Shown piece after piece: positions 1 through 8,541 of a stretch of DNA of 22,788 nucleotides. Position numbers and translations under genes: made by a program. The stretch comes from a virus. Positions within the stretch are counted from its first letter, which is position 1; each line of letters opens with the position of its first letter. The notes beneath the pieces were generated by a model. The model saw only the letters and a program-made list of their open reading frames with translations, had not been told where the DNA came from and ran no database searches. The stretch lies in the IMG/VR virus record IMGVR_UViG_3300022934_000207, positions 1 to 22,788 of that record; one strand, written 5' to 3'.

Positions 1-1
1 T

Positions 2-3000
2 GATAAAGATAAGAAACCAATTGCTGGTAATACAGGTACAACATACTTTGTAGTAAGTGCAAATAATGTCACAAGTACATCTTGGCAGACATTTAGAAAT
101 CACACAACAATTCCGACATCTCATACTCCATATAATGGCTCAGATGGTGGCGGTGTAAGATATGTCAGATTAAGAATTCTTTATAACTATAGCTCTGGTG
201 GAGCATTACGAGAATTTACTGCTCCTGTATTAAAAAGAGTTAATGCATTTAGTAATATTAGAACTGACTACGATATCTGGGGCTCAGTATTCCGTGATGT
301 AAATAATTCTGCATACTACTTGGATATGGACAGTGTATCTTATCTGAATGATATTCGTCCTAATATCATGTATGATAGAAATGATACAAACTATTATGTC
401 AATCCAGCTACAGGTTCTAGATTAAAAGGTTCTAATGGTTCACTTGTTATTCAAGGTTCTTGGCCACAATTAAGAATTGCTCAAGATGACGGAACAGCAG
501 ATGCATCTATTAACTATGATGCTGGTTCTGGTTATCGTAAATGGAATGTTGGTCCAGGCGCTGGTACTTCTGAAGGTGATGAATTTGGATTTGCTGTTTA
601 TTCAAGTACTAGAGGAACACATTACGGTACCAATTTAAGAATTAATGCTCTTACCGGCCGTGTACAGGTTGGTGATAGAGATAATCCTGCATATAATTTA
701 GATGTTGTTGGAACTGGTTATGCTCGTGGTGATTTCCGTGCTCCAGTTTTCTATGATGCTAATGATACAGGATATTTTACAAATCCTAATTCATCTTCAA
801 GATTCCATAATGTAGAAATAAGAAACTACGGTTTAAGATTAATGCGTAATTATACCCATAATGGTATATGGTTCAATGGTGGAACTGACCAGAATCACGT
901 ATTATGGAATACCTATTATGGTGGCCCTGCTGGCCGAGGTGGTGCAGGTTCAGGCCGTGATGGTATTCGTTGGAATGTTTATGGTGGTATTGAATTACGT
1001 GGTGGTTCAAATGGTGCTTATCCATTAATTATTGCTAATAATTCAAGTGGTAATTCAAATAACCACACAGTAGAATTATACGCACATAATGTCAAGCAAT
1101 TTGAAACTGAAAGTGGATATGCTCTTGCTCCTAATCAAATGCGTTCACCAATTTTCTATGATAGTAATGATACGAATTATTATGGAAACTTTGCAAGTAC
1201 ATCTAGATTTGCAGATGTCACAATAGAAAGAAGTCAGGCTGATGCTGTATTAAGAGTCACAAGAACTGGTTCTGCTCCCGGAAACTACAAAACTGCAATA
1301 TTTGAGAACCAATATGGTAATCATTCCTGGGGTGTCGTTGCAGAGGTTCGCGTTGGCGGTGTTTCAGGTACTGATAAACCTGCAATTCTTTACTCATCTG
1401 GACAAACTGGAACTACATGGACAACAGGATTCAAAAGAACAGATAACGACTTTGCTGTTGTTGAAAACAGAGGTTATAGAAATGGTGGTTGGGGAACTCC
1501 AAGATTAACAGTTTCTCCTGGTGGTAATGTCACAATTACAAATGGTATGTATGCTCCTATCTATTATGATAGTAATGATACATCATACTACCTTGACCCA
1601 ACTGGTGATACAAAAATTAGAAGATTGTATATCTGGCAAGATAAAGTCTGGGATACAAGCTTAGGTAATTCAACCGACTCAGGATATTTAAACTTAGGTT
1701 GGCGTGTAATGAATCAGGGTAGAAAAGTTTACGCTGATGAAGAATTTACAGATGGTACTAACGGTACAAGCATTTATAACAATGCTGGTGGTTCTGCTCT
1801 ATCAAGAGCAAGACTTACTGGCCAATCAGATGCTCCTAACGAAAGTGGAGTTGTTTACAGATATACTAGAAGTTCTGGTTCAAATGGAACATCGCCAGGA
1901 TATGGTGGTTTCTACTTTGCGATTGGTACAGCTAGAAATAGAACAATTGTTTGTAGATGGCGCGCAAGGATGCCAGCTGGTAAATCATTTAATTTTGCTT
2001 CGAATGCTTATGGTAGTAATGCAAATTCATATTGGTTAACTGACAATGTAGGTACTGGAAAATATGAAGAATACGCATATGTAGTTCGCTGTGGTAATGG
2101 TGGTTCATTCAGTTCTACAATGTTCTTCTATGTGACTGGTGGTTCATCTACTGGTACACAGTTTGACCTTGCCTCTGCAACATGTTATATTGACACAGAT
2201 CACGATTTACAACAATCAAGAAGATATTGGGCGAATAGAGATGTTCGTGGTGATGTTTTTTATGATGTAAATAATACTGGTTATTATGCAGACCCAAATA
2301 GCACATCACAATTTAGACGAGTTGACTTAAATGACCAGCTTCGAAATGAAAGTGGTGCTCCGCATTACTTCTATACAGGTGCTGGAAACTTAAGAGGTTA
2401 TATACGGGCAACAGACACAAACGACCAACACCTCCATATTGCTACATCTGGTGGTGAGGATATTAAATTCTCTGATGGTGGATTTACATCAGCTTGGAAT
2501 ATGATTATTCGTGGTAATGGTCAAACACTTATTAGTTCAAGAATTGACACACCTATCATGTACGATAGGAATGATACGGGTTATTATGTTGACCCGAATG
2601 GTTCTTCTCAATTTAGAGCAGTATATGCTAATGATTGGTTTAGAGCTCAAGGTTCAACAGGTTTCTATTTTCAATCTTATGGATATGGTATGCGTTCTGC
2701 ACATTCAGAAGGCAACTCTTATGGTAATGTTTCAACATACGGAACTGGTAGAAATGGGTGGTCTGGATATGGCATTGATAGAAAATGGTGTATCATGTCA
2801 TCTGGTTCTGGAAACAGTAATAACTTTGGTATACACAATAATGATTCAAGTTGGTTATGGTATTGGAATGGTTCTTATACAAATACTAGATTAGGTTATT
2901 TCCAGAACGAATCAAGTTTTAGAGCTCCAATTTTCTACGACACTAATAATACAGCTTATTTCTTTAATGGAGCTTCAGATAATAGTACAAGATTCCGTGG

Positions 3001-4963
3001 TGTTCAACCAGAAACAATGGCCTTCATGGCATTGCCTGGCCATACAAGAAACTCTGCTGAATACTATCGTGCAAGACCTCGTATAACAGGAGATACCAAC
3101 TACTGGACTGGTGCAATGGGTTGGGGTCGTATCGACATGAACGCTGTTGCAACTTGGGGTTCAGGCTTTATTGATTCTTGGAGTAATCCACCTAACCAGC
3201 CTTCAGGTACATCTCACTGGGTTGGTGTTCAAGCCTTCCACTATAGAAGTAGTAATACTCGTGGATATGGTTGGCAGATGGTTGGTGGTCCAATCACAAA
3301 CCTTAGATTTAGAAGTTCATGGAGTGGTTGGAGAACTTGGAGAACAATTCCAATATTAGATGAGAATAGTGGTAATGGCGGTTCAATGTATGCTGGGCGT
3401 TATTACGACTCTAATAATACAGGTTATTATGGAGACTTCGCATCAACATCTAACCTTTATAGATTACACGTACAAGACGAAATTCATATCAGTAGAGGAA
3501 ACAGAACTGGTGCTGGTTTAATTCTTGCTGACGATGGTGATATTGTTGATAATAATGACGGATACGCTGCATTAAGATTCTCAAGTGGTATCTATGTTTC
3601 TTCAGGAAACCGAACAGGAAACTCTGGAAACTGGAGACACAGATTACATTCAAATGGTAATGCTGAATCTACATCTTCAATGCGTGCTCCTATCTTCTAT
3701 GACCGAAATGATACCGGTTATTATCTAGACCAGAATTCAACAAGCAACTCTGCTCTTAGAATTAGAGGTGGTGCACTACACGGACCTAACCCATCTTGGG
3801 GTAGATATCTTGCTGTTGGTACAAATGGTCACTGGTCTAGCTCTTACGCTTCGGTTGCAACAACTAATGGTAATCTTCACCTTGATTCGCAGGGTGGTCG
3901 CGACTTATATCTTCAGTGGTATGTTGGAAGAACAGTTTATGTAAGTGGTTCTATTCAGGCTACAATTTACTACGATAGAAATAATACAGGTTATTATTCA
4001 GATCCGAATAGTACTTCAAGATTAAATCAGCTAAATGTAAACAGAATTAACTCACCATACGCTGGTGGAAACTCTGGTATTACAAGAAGTAGTTCACCAT
4101 ACTCATACGGCTTCCAGGAATCTGGTAGTTGGAGTTATCCATATCCGGATATGGTATTCCAGTATCATACTGGTGTATCTATGGCAGCTAACCCATCGTA
4201 TGGTGGTATTAGATTCTTTAATGACTATAATAGTGGAACTGTAAGATTCCAGGTTAATGGTTCTTCAAGTTATACATTTGCAAATACATGGCTCCAAGTT
4301 GGTGGTGGCGGTGTCGGTATCTATGATGGATATAATGGTGCTCACTTCTATCCAAACAATGCTACAAACTATGGTTCTTGGAACTTCTTAGGAAGCAGAA
4401 GTGGTTGGAGAGGTATTGCATTCTCTGATGCTGGATATGACCCGCACTTAATGTGGGATAGCTCAGGTAATGGTGGTTGGTATCATGAAGACTTAGGTCG
4501 TTGGTTATTCTATCATAGCCGTAGCAGAAACTGTACTGGTGTTGCTTCATCAAGTACTGTGTCCGGTTATCGTATGAGAGTTAACGGTTCGCTTTACTGT
4601 AATGGTAATATCGTTGCTTATTCTGATAGACGTAAGAAAAAGAATATCGTCACAATTGATAATGCTCTTGATAAAGTATTACAATTACGTGGTGTATATT
4701 ATGAGAGAAAAGAAGATTTAGTTGACGAACGTGACGACCTATATAAAGGCAGACAATTAGGTATGATTGCTCAGGAGGTCCAAGAAATTGTACCTGAGGT
4801 TGTATCATATGCCGAAGAGCTTGATGAATATGCACTTGATTATCCTAAGATGGTCGGTCTACTTGTCGAGGCTCACAAAGACCAACAAGAGATTATAAAT
4901 AACCAACAAGAACAAATTGATGAATTAAAGAAACTTGTGAATACATTAATGGAGAAACTATAA
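2..4963 (+). CDS. Long tail fibre protein with C-terminal S74 chaperone domain (5' partial)
   Basis: The frame is open from base 2, so the true start lies upstream; the TTG at 320 and ATG at 326 are internal. The visible 1653 codons encode a Gly/Asn/Ser/Tyr-rich beta protein with eleven copies of a motif close to PIFYDxNDTGYYxDPNSTSRF, separated by variable domains. The C-terminus matches the peptidase S74 intramolecular chaperone of endosialidases and fibres. It starts at YSDRRKKKNI, with the probable cleavage Ser at 4622-4624 followed by Asp and, 4-6 residues on, lysines that could supply the catalytic dyad. It ends in a heptad-rich coiled coil (KDQQEIINNQQEQIDELKKL). In this family the chaperone trimerises the fibre and is then released; here that would free about 113 residues. 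The protein is probably a host-recognition fibre. Its position upstream of small virion genes fits, but which T4 fibre it replaces is unclear. Confidence 0.9.
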   Translation, partial: DKDKKPIAGNTGTTYFVVSANNVTSTSWQTFRNHTTIPTSHTPYNGSDGGGVRYVRLRILYNYSSGGALREFTAPVLKRVNAFSNIRTDYDIWGSVFRDVNNSAYYLDMDSVSYLNDIRPNIMYDRNDTNYYVNPATGSRLKGSNGSLVIQGSWPQLRIAQDDGTADASINYDAGSGYRKWNVGPGAGTSEGDEFGFAVYSSTRGTHYGTNLRINALTGRVQVGDRDNPAYNLDVVGTGYARGDFRAPVFYDANDTGYFTNPNSSSRFHNVEIRNYGLRLMRNYTHNGIWFNGGTDQNHVLWNTYYGGPAGRGGAGSGRDGIRWNVYGGIELRGGSNGAYPLIIANNSSGNSNNHTVELYAHNVKQFETESGYALAPNQMRSPIFYDSNDTNYYGNFASTSRFADVTIERSQADAVLRVTRTGSAPGNYKTAIFENQYGNHSWGVVAEVRVGGVSGTDKPAILYSSGQTGTTWTTGFKRTDNDFAVVENRGYRNGGWGTPRLTVSPGGNVTITNGMYAPIYYDSNDTSYYLDPTGDTKIRRLYIWQDKVWDTSLGNSTDSGYLNLGWRVMNQGRKVYADEEFTDGTNGTSIYNNAGGSALSRARLTGQSDAPNESGVVYRYTRSSGSNGTSPGYGGFYFAIGTARNRTIVCRWRARMPAGKSFNFASNAYGSNANSYWLTDNVGTGKYEEYAYVVRCGNGGSFSSTMFFYVTGGSSTGTQFDLASATCYIDTDHDLQQSRRYWANRDVRGDVFYDVNNTGYYADPNSTSQFRRVDLNDQLRNESGAPHYFYTGAGNLRGYIRATDTNDQHLHIATSGGEDIKFSDGGFTSAWNMIIRGNGQTLISSRIDTPIMYDRNDTGYYVDPNGSSQFRAVYANDWFRAQGSTGFYFQSYGYGMRSAHSEGNSYGNVSTYGTGRNGWSGYGIDRKWCIMSSGSGNSNNFGIHNNDSSWLWYWNGSYTNTRLGYFQNESSFRAPIFYDTNNTAYFFNGASDNSTRFRGVQPETMAFMALPGHTRNSAEYYRARPRITGDTNYWTGAMGWGRIDMNAVATWGSGFIDSWSNPPNQPSGTSHWVGVQAFHYRSSNTRGYGWQMVGGPITNLRFRSSWSGWRTWRTIPILDENSGNGGSMYAGRYYDSNNTGYYGDFASTSNLYRLHVQDEIHISRGNRTGAGLILADDGDIVDNNDGYAALRFSSGIYVSSGNRTGNSGNWRHRLHSNGNAESTSSMRAPIFYDRNDTGYYLDQNSTSNSALRIRGGALHGPNPSWGRYLAVGTNGHWSSSYASVATTNGNLHLDSQGGRDLYLQWYVGRTVYVSGSIQATIYYDRNNTGYYSDPNSTSRLNQLNVNRINSPYAGGNSGITRSSSPYSYGFQESGSWSYPYPDMVFQYHTGVSMAANPSYGGIRFFNDYNSGTVRFQVNGSSSYTFANTWLQVGGGGVGIYDGYNGAHFYPNNATNYGSWNFLGSRSGWRGIAFSDAGYDPHLMWDSSGNGGWYHEDLGRWLFYHSRSRNCTGVASSSTVSGYRMRVNGSLYCNGNIVAYSDRRKKKNIVTIDNALDKVLQLRGVYYERKEDLVDERDDLYKGRQLGMIAQEVQEIVPEVVSYAEELDEYALDYPKMVGLLVEAHKDQQEIINNQQEQIDELKKLVNTLMEKL
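287..4033 (+). repeat. Eleven dispersed FYDxNDTGYY protein repeats in the fibre gene
   Basis: About 20-codon copies of the pattern [PI][IV]FYDxN[DN]TxYYxDPxSTSxF occur with the Tyr-Asp pair (Arg-Asp in copy 1) near 293, 371, 752, 1157, 1565, 2261, 2561, 2936, 3404, 3698 and 3971. The first two copies are only 26 codons apart. The others are separated by 91-232 codons of unrelated Gly/Ser/Asn-rich sequence. The invariant parts are YD, N[DN] and the two aromatics. Several copies are preceded by MRAP or FRAP. The pattern suggests that each copy is a structural joint between interchangeable shaft or knob domains. Divergence at the DNA level indicates old duplication and not a recent tandem repeat. 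Confidence 0.85.
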
Positions 4964-4964
4964 A

Positions 4965-5399
4965 ATGGCTTTAATTAAAGAATACGAAATACCAGGTACT
5001 GGTTTATCTGCAGCGAATGCTTATTTCGTTGTGACAGATGTAAAAGTACACAAAAGAATGCATGACTATAAAACACCTGTAGATACTTCTGACCCTACTG
5101 GTTATACAAACGGTGGAGTTTGGGACGAAGGAACTGAGGTTCACTGGAAAGCAGGTTATATTGGTCATATCTACTTAACTATTTGGGCTAGTAAAGAAGC
5201 TCGAGAAAATGACCAGAAACCTATTGGTATGGCTGGTGTTGATGCAACTGAAGTAGAGGCCGAAGTACATATTGGTACAAAAGGGCTTGACCACAGATGT
5301 GTATTTTTTGTTGATGTAGATTCTGCAGATAACTATATCACACAGGCTTATACATACCTCAAAACATTAGATTATTTTGAGGGTGCAACTGAGGATTAA
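4965..5399 (+). CDS. Small unknown virion-region protein, fibre-linked
   Basis: The 144-aa protein starts one base after the fibre stop codon, which suggests translational coupling to the fibre. I do not recognise a domain. It is mixed alpha/beta with a central Trp- and Tyr-rich stretch (VHWKAGYIGHIYLTIWASKE, about residues 60-80) and an acidic C-terminus. It has no signal peptide and no membrane segment. The N-terminus MALIKEYEIPGTGL resembles the short MA(I/L)-type starts of structural proteins in marine T4-like phages. Its position directly after a fibre gene makes a fibre-tip protein, fibre chaperone or baseplate accessory protein plausible, but this is inferred from position alone. Confidence 0.75.
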   Translation: MALIKEYEIPGTGLSAANAYFVVTDVKVHKRMHDYKTPVDTSDPTGYTNGGVWDEGTEVHWKAGYIGHIYLTIWASKEARENDQKPIGMAGVDATEVEAEVHIGTKGLDHRCVFFVDVDSADNYITQAYTYLKTLDYFEGATED

Positions 5400-5405
5400 T
5401 AAATA
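5398..5405 (+). promoter_or_regulatory. T4-late-promoter-like octamer AATAAATA
   Basis: This one-mismatch form of the T4 late promoter TATAAATA overlaps the upstream TAA stop codon and lies 32 nt before the next ATG (5438). The spacing matches four other copies in the window. A GGAG Shine-Dalgarno follows at 5427-5430. Confidence 0.5.
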
Positions 5406-5437
5406 TAACTATCCAAATTAATTAACGGAGAAAAGAA

Positions 5438-5854
5438 ATGGCACTATCATATACATGGAAAATTACCGCCCTTAAGAAAAAGGACCAGGTAAATAGTGAA
5501 GGCGCAACACTCGAAGGTGCAGTGGTCCAAACTTATTGGGAAGCTGAAGGTACTGACGAGAGTGGAAATAAAGCATCATTCCAAGGTGCAACTCCTTTTT
5601 CAGCAGAAAATGTACCATCTGGTTCGTTTGTTGCTTTTGAGGAATTGACTGAGGAAAATGTTATTTCTTGGGTACAAAACATTGTTGACAATGACCCAGG
5701 TTATGCGGCTCACATTGAAGAAAGAATTAGAGCTGAGATTGATAAAACAATCGTTGAAGATGTCACGGAAGGTTCACTTCCTTGGTCTGACGGTTCTGAA
5801 GTCACTCCAGACCCTGAAGTTCTTGATTCTGAAGACGAAGAAGAAGTAGAATAA
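5438..5854 (+). CDS. Small phage protein, first of a duplicated pair
   Basis: The 138-aa soluble protein is probably alpha/beta. An N-terminal beta-rich core (YTWKITALKKKDQVNSEGAT, from residue 5) is followed by a helical segment (residues 69-104), an LPW element near residue 114 and a very acidic tail (SEDEEEVE). It is clearly paralogous to the next gene: residues 5-83 align without gaps to residues 3-81 of the neighbour, with about 39 of 79 identical when counted by eye. Small proteins with a W-x-I start, a hydrophobic VxWxxxGxDxxG strand and an LPW(A) end are common among marine T4-like phages, but I know of no assigned function. The start is supported by GGAG at 5427-5430 and an upstream late-promoter-like octamer. 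Confidence 0.8.
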   Translation: MALSYTWKITALKKKDQVNSEGATLEGAVVQTYWEAEGTDESGNKASFQGATPFSAENVPSGSFVAFEELTEENVISWVQNIVDNDPGYAAHIEERIRAEIDKTIVEDVTEGSLPWSDGSEVTPDPEVLDSEDEEEVE

Positions 5855-5868
5855 TCTAGGAATAACAA

Positions 5869-6201
5869 ATGACCTATTCCTGGACCATTATAAAGTTTGA
5901 AACCAGAGACCAAGTCAATTCTGATGGCGTCACTTTGGAGAATGCTGTCGTCACTGTAAAGTGGAAACGCGACGGGGTTGATTCAAATGGTACAACAGGT
6001 TCAGTTTTGGGCTACACCGTCCTCTCAGCAGAGACTGTAGCCCAAGGCGATTTTGTTGCATTTGACTCTCTTACAGAAGAATTGGTTATCGGCTGGATTG
6101 AAAACTCACTTAGCGCGGAAAGATTGGCTGAATATAATACAGCAATTCAAGAGCAAATCAATAAACAATCTTCCACAGAGCGCACCCCGCCTTGGGCATA
6201 A
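5869..6201 (+). CDS. Small phage protein, second of a duplicated pair
   Basis: The 110-aa protein shares the core fold of the preceding gene: YSWTI at residue 3, RDQVNSDGVTLENAVV at residues 13-28, FVAFDSLTEELVIGWIE at residues 62-78. It ends in PPWA and lacks the acidic tail that follows the LPW of its neighbour. The gap between the two genes is 14 nt, with a weak TAGG Shine-Dalgarno at 5857-5860. No promoter motif lies between them, so they are probably co-transcribed. The stop codon is immediately followed by a strong sigma70 promoter, making this the last gene of its unit. The function is unknown; co-retention of two diverged copies suggests a heteromeric partner or separate roles. Confidence 0.8.
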   Translation: MTYSWTIIKFETRDQVNSDGVTLENAVVTVKWKRDGVDSNGTTGSVLGYTVLSAETVAQGDFVAFDSLTEELVIGWIENSLSAERLAEYNTAIQEQINKQSSTERTPPWA

Positions 6202-6207
6202 AAACGG

Positions 6208-6236
6208 TTGACAACTGACATAAATAGTGTTATAAT
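6208..6236 (+). promoter_or_regulatory. Perfect sigma70 promoter P1 (TTGACA-N17-TATAAT)
   Basis: The -35 box TTGACA is at 6208-6213 and the -10 box TATAAT at 6231-6236, with a 17-nt spacer: the full consensus. Transcription would start near 6243. A short dyad GTGT/ACAC flanks the -10 box (6227-6240). A CATAAATA late-like octamer lies inside the spacer at 6219-6226. The promoter serves the sugar-modification operon that starts at 6278. Confidence 0.85.
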
Positions 6237-6257
6237 ACACTTAAAACTTTAGAATAT

Positions 6258-6272
6258 TTTTATATAATGGAG
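6258..6272 (+). promoter_or_regulatory. Shared 15-nt leader with Shine-Dalgarno
   Basis: The sequence TTTTATATAATGGAG is identical to 15556-15570. In both places it ends in GGAG exactly 5 nt before the ATG. It serves as the ribosome binding site. The conserved AT-rich part may act as a translation enhancer or protein-binding site, or may reflect duplication of a promoter-leader cassette. Confidence 0.7.
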
Positions 6273-6277
6273 AAAAT

Positions 6278-7315
6278 ATGCATGATTTGCGCCACCATGG
6301 CCTTGTACATTACGCCCTGAAAAGAGGCGGAAGTATCCATCCAATTACACTACCTAAGGAATTAACTGGCGAAACTGGGATTATGAATCCTTCCATTTAC
6401 GTACATAATGGAAAGATTCTATTAAATGTTCGCCACGTCAATTATACACTTTACCATTCAGAAGGTAAAAAATTCCCACATACTTGGGGTCCTCTCCAAT
6501 ATATCCACCCAGAAAATGATGTATGTCTAGCGACACATAATGTAATGTGTGAGTTAGATACAAATATGAACATGCTCAGTGCTGGTCGTATCAAAATGAA
6601 TCTGGATACAGGTGAACCAACTTGGAATTTTATCGGTTTAGAAGATGGTAGATTATTCTGTTGGGAAGACCGACTTTTCCTTTGTGGAGTTCGTAGAGAT
6701 TGCTACGACGATAAAGGTAAAGGTCGTATGGAAATGTGTGAAATAGAATTTATTGATGGTTTATGGCAGGAGGTTTCACGTAATCCTATACCGGCTCCTG
6801 GTGACGATGGCACATATTGTGAAAAGAACTGGATGCCAATCCTTGATATGCCATGGCATTTTGTTAAATGGTGTAATCCAACCGAAGTTATTAAATACGA
6901 TATTGACACAAGAACAACAACTACAGTTCACTTAGATGAGTCATCAAGAATAGATGCTCCGCGTGATTATAGAGGTGGTTCACAAGTAGTTCCTATTGGT
7001 GATAATAAACGACTTGCATTTACTCACGAGATTGATTTATTAAAAGACCCATTTTATAGAAAAGATGGTCATTATAATCATCGTATTCTTGTATGGGACG
7101 AAGATTGGAATATCATTCATAAAACAGAGGATTTCCATTTTATGGGAACTCAAATTGACCCAACTACAGGTTATGAATATAATATTGAATTTGTGACAGG
7201 TATGTGTTTTCTGAATGGAAATGTTTATATTAGTTATGGTTATCAGGATAATGGTACATTTATTTTGAAAATGCCAGAAAAAGTATTTTTTGATTTTGTA
7301 GGGAGGCTGGCATAA
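6278..7315 (+). CDS. GH130-like five-bladed beta-propeller enzyme
   Basis: The 345-aa protein carries the motif series of five-bladed propeller glycoside hydrolases/phosphorylases (GH130/DUF377-like): NPSI (37-40), GLEDGRLF (120-127), EKNWMPI (182-188), RGGSQ (232-236), THEID (249-253), IEFVTGM (303-309) and SYGYQDN (319-325). Canonical GH130 has EDPR where this protein has EDGR. Family members cleave or phosphorolyse mannosides; related propellers are often encoded beside glycosyltransferases or FkbM methyltransferases in glycan loci. It is probably cytoplasmic, as no signal peptide is visible. It is the first gene after the P1 promoter, and its stop overlaps the next start by one base (TAATG). 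The exact reaction is unknown. It may trim, phosphorolyse or simply bind a glycan. Confidence 0.75.
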   Translation: MHDLRHHGLVHYALKRGGSIHPITLPKELTGETGIMNPSIYVHNGKILLNVRHVNYTLYHSEGKKFPHTWGPLQYIHPENDVCLATHNVMCELDTNMNMLSAGRIKMNLDTGEPTWNFIGLEDGRLFCWEDRLFLCGVRRDCYDDKGKGRMEMCEIEFIDGLWQEVSRNPIPAPGDDGTYCEKNWMPILDMPWHFVKWCNPTEVIKYDIDTRTTTTVHLDESSRIDAPRDYRGGSQVVPIGDNKRLAFTHEIDLLKDPFYRKDGHYNHRILVWDEDWNIIHKTEDFHFMGTQIDPTTGYEYNIEFVTGMCFLNGNVYISYGYQDNGTFILKMPEKVFFDFVGRLA

Positions 7316-8541
7316 TGTTGCAAGAGTTATTGAACAAACACTGTATGGACCCAAAAAATCCGAATAAAATATTTGATTTGGCAAAAGAATATGACCGACT
7401 TGAACAAGGTGCTATGGCTGTATCTTTATATCTTAAGGCGGCCGACCTTACAGAGGATAAATTATTACAATATAAATGTATGATTGGTATTGGCAATTGC
7501 TATTGGAGACAAGGTAATAGAACATATACAGTCGAAGGTGCATTTCAAGATGCTGCAGCTCTCATTCCGGAAAGACCTGAAGCACATTATTTCCTCGCTG
7601 GTCTTTGTGCTGAAAGACAATTATGGAAAGCCTCATATTTACATGCAAAATTAGCTAGACTGTTTAATGTCAGCGATGATATCGATGTAGGATATAAAGG
7701 TCGTAAGGCTTCTGCTGTACAGGAAGCAATTGCAAAATGGTATATTACTGGAACACAAGAAGGTAAACATGCTTTATTTGACCTCAAATTTAAATCTGTT
7801 CTTGATGATGAATTATACAATAAAGTTAATACTCTATTAACAGGAATTTTTTATCCAGATACAATTCCATATTCTGTAAAAGATAGAGAAAGATTTAAAT
7901 ACCCATTCCCAGGTTTTGATACAATTCAAAAAAATTATTCTAAACATTTCCAAGATCTTTTTGTATTATCAGTACTGAATGGTAAACAAAATGGAACATA
8001 TTTAGAGATTGGTTCCGGTGACCCGTTCGTGCATAATAATACAGCATTACTTGAAACTGAATTTGGTTGGAAAGGAATTTCGATTGACAACCAAGGTAGT
8101 TTGTGTTATAATTTTAAAGAGAATAGAAATAATACAGTAATATGTGCTGATGCTACTGAAATCGGATATGCCGATTTATTTGACAAACATTGCATGGAGC
8201 CTGTAATTGATTATTTACAAATAGATTGTGATGAACTTTCAGTTGATATTCTAGAAAAAATTCCATTTAATCAGTATGGGTTTAGAGTTATAACATTTGA
8301 ACACGACAAATACAGACTCGGTGATGAAATTAGAGATAAGGCTAGAGAACATTTAAGACAATTTGGGTATATTCCATTGGTGAATGATGTAGCCTTTACA
8401 GAGGAGTGTTCATACGAGGATTGGTATGTACATCCAGCATTGGTAGATATTCCAGAGAAAATGAAAACTGATAAATCAGTAAATTTTGTATGGGAATATT
8501 TTATGAAACCTTTAACTGAAGAAAATGAGAGAAAATTATGA
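7315..8541 (+). CDS. TPR-like protein with FkbM-type SAM methyltransferase domain
   Basis: This 408-aa protein has two parts. Residues 1-150 are helical and TPR-like (DLAKEYDRLEQGAMAVSLYL, then CMIGIGNCYWRQG and EAHYFLAGLCAERQLWKASY). Residues 200-400 look like an FkbM/Methyltransf_21 methyltransferase: SAM-binding loop YLEIGSGDP (229-237), acidic SIDN (256-259), CADA (277-280), LQIDCDE (301-307) and ITFEHDKY (326-333). FkbM enzymes O-methylate sugars or polyketides; the TPR part may dock a partner or substrate. The start is set by GGGAGG at 7301-7306 and the 1-nt overlap with the upstream stop; the end overlaps the next gene by ATGA, so all three genes are probably translationally coupled. 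A glycan methyltransferase is likely, but the substrate is unknown. Confidence 0.75.
   Translation: MLQELLNKHCMDPKNPNKIFDLAKEYDRLEQGAMAVSLYLKAADLTEDKLLQYKCMIGIGNCYWRQGNRTYTVEGAFQDAAALIPERPEAHYFLAGLCAERQLWKASYLHAKLARLFNVSDDIDVGYKGRKASAVQEAIAKWYITGTQEGKHALFDLKFKSVLDDELYNKVNTLLTGIFYPDTIPYSVKDRERFKYPFPGFDTIQKNYSKHFQDLFVLSVLNGKQNGTYLEIGSGDPFVHNNTALLETEFGWKGISIDNQGSLCYNFKENRNNTVICADATEIGYADLFDKHCMEPVIDYLQIDCDELSVDILEKIPFNQYGFRVITFEHDKYRLGDEIRDKAREHLRQFGYIPLVNDVAFTEECSYEDWYVHPALVDIPEKMKTDKSVNFVWEYFMKPLTEENERKL

Noticed and set aside
320-328. TTG (320) or ATG (326) as the start of the fibre gene
   Set aside because: The same frame is open without stop back to base 2, and the codons just before it encode part of a repeat motif (SVFRDVNNSAYYLD), so both are internal.
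287-4033. Diversity-generating retroelement variable repeats in the fibre
   Set aside because: The repeats are diverged at the DNA level and there is no reverse transcriptase or template repeat in the window. Old duplication explains them better.
4362-4835. Antisense open frames within the fibre gene
   Set aside because: They have no Shine-Dalgarno, no recognisable motif and a composition explained by the complementary repeat-rich coding strand. The same applies to the other minus-strand frames in the window.
5658-5849. 63-codon + strand frame inside the first duplicated small gene
   Set aside because: It is an out-of-frame shadow of a gene supported by a paralogue.
6219-6226. CATAAATA in the P1 spacer as an independent late promoter
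   Set aside because: It is one mismatch from the octamer but 51 nt before the ATG and inside a perfect sigma70 promoter. It could give late expression too, but the evidence is too weak for a separate call.
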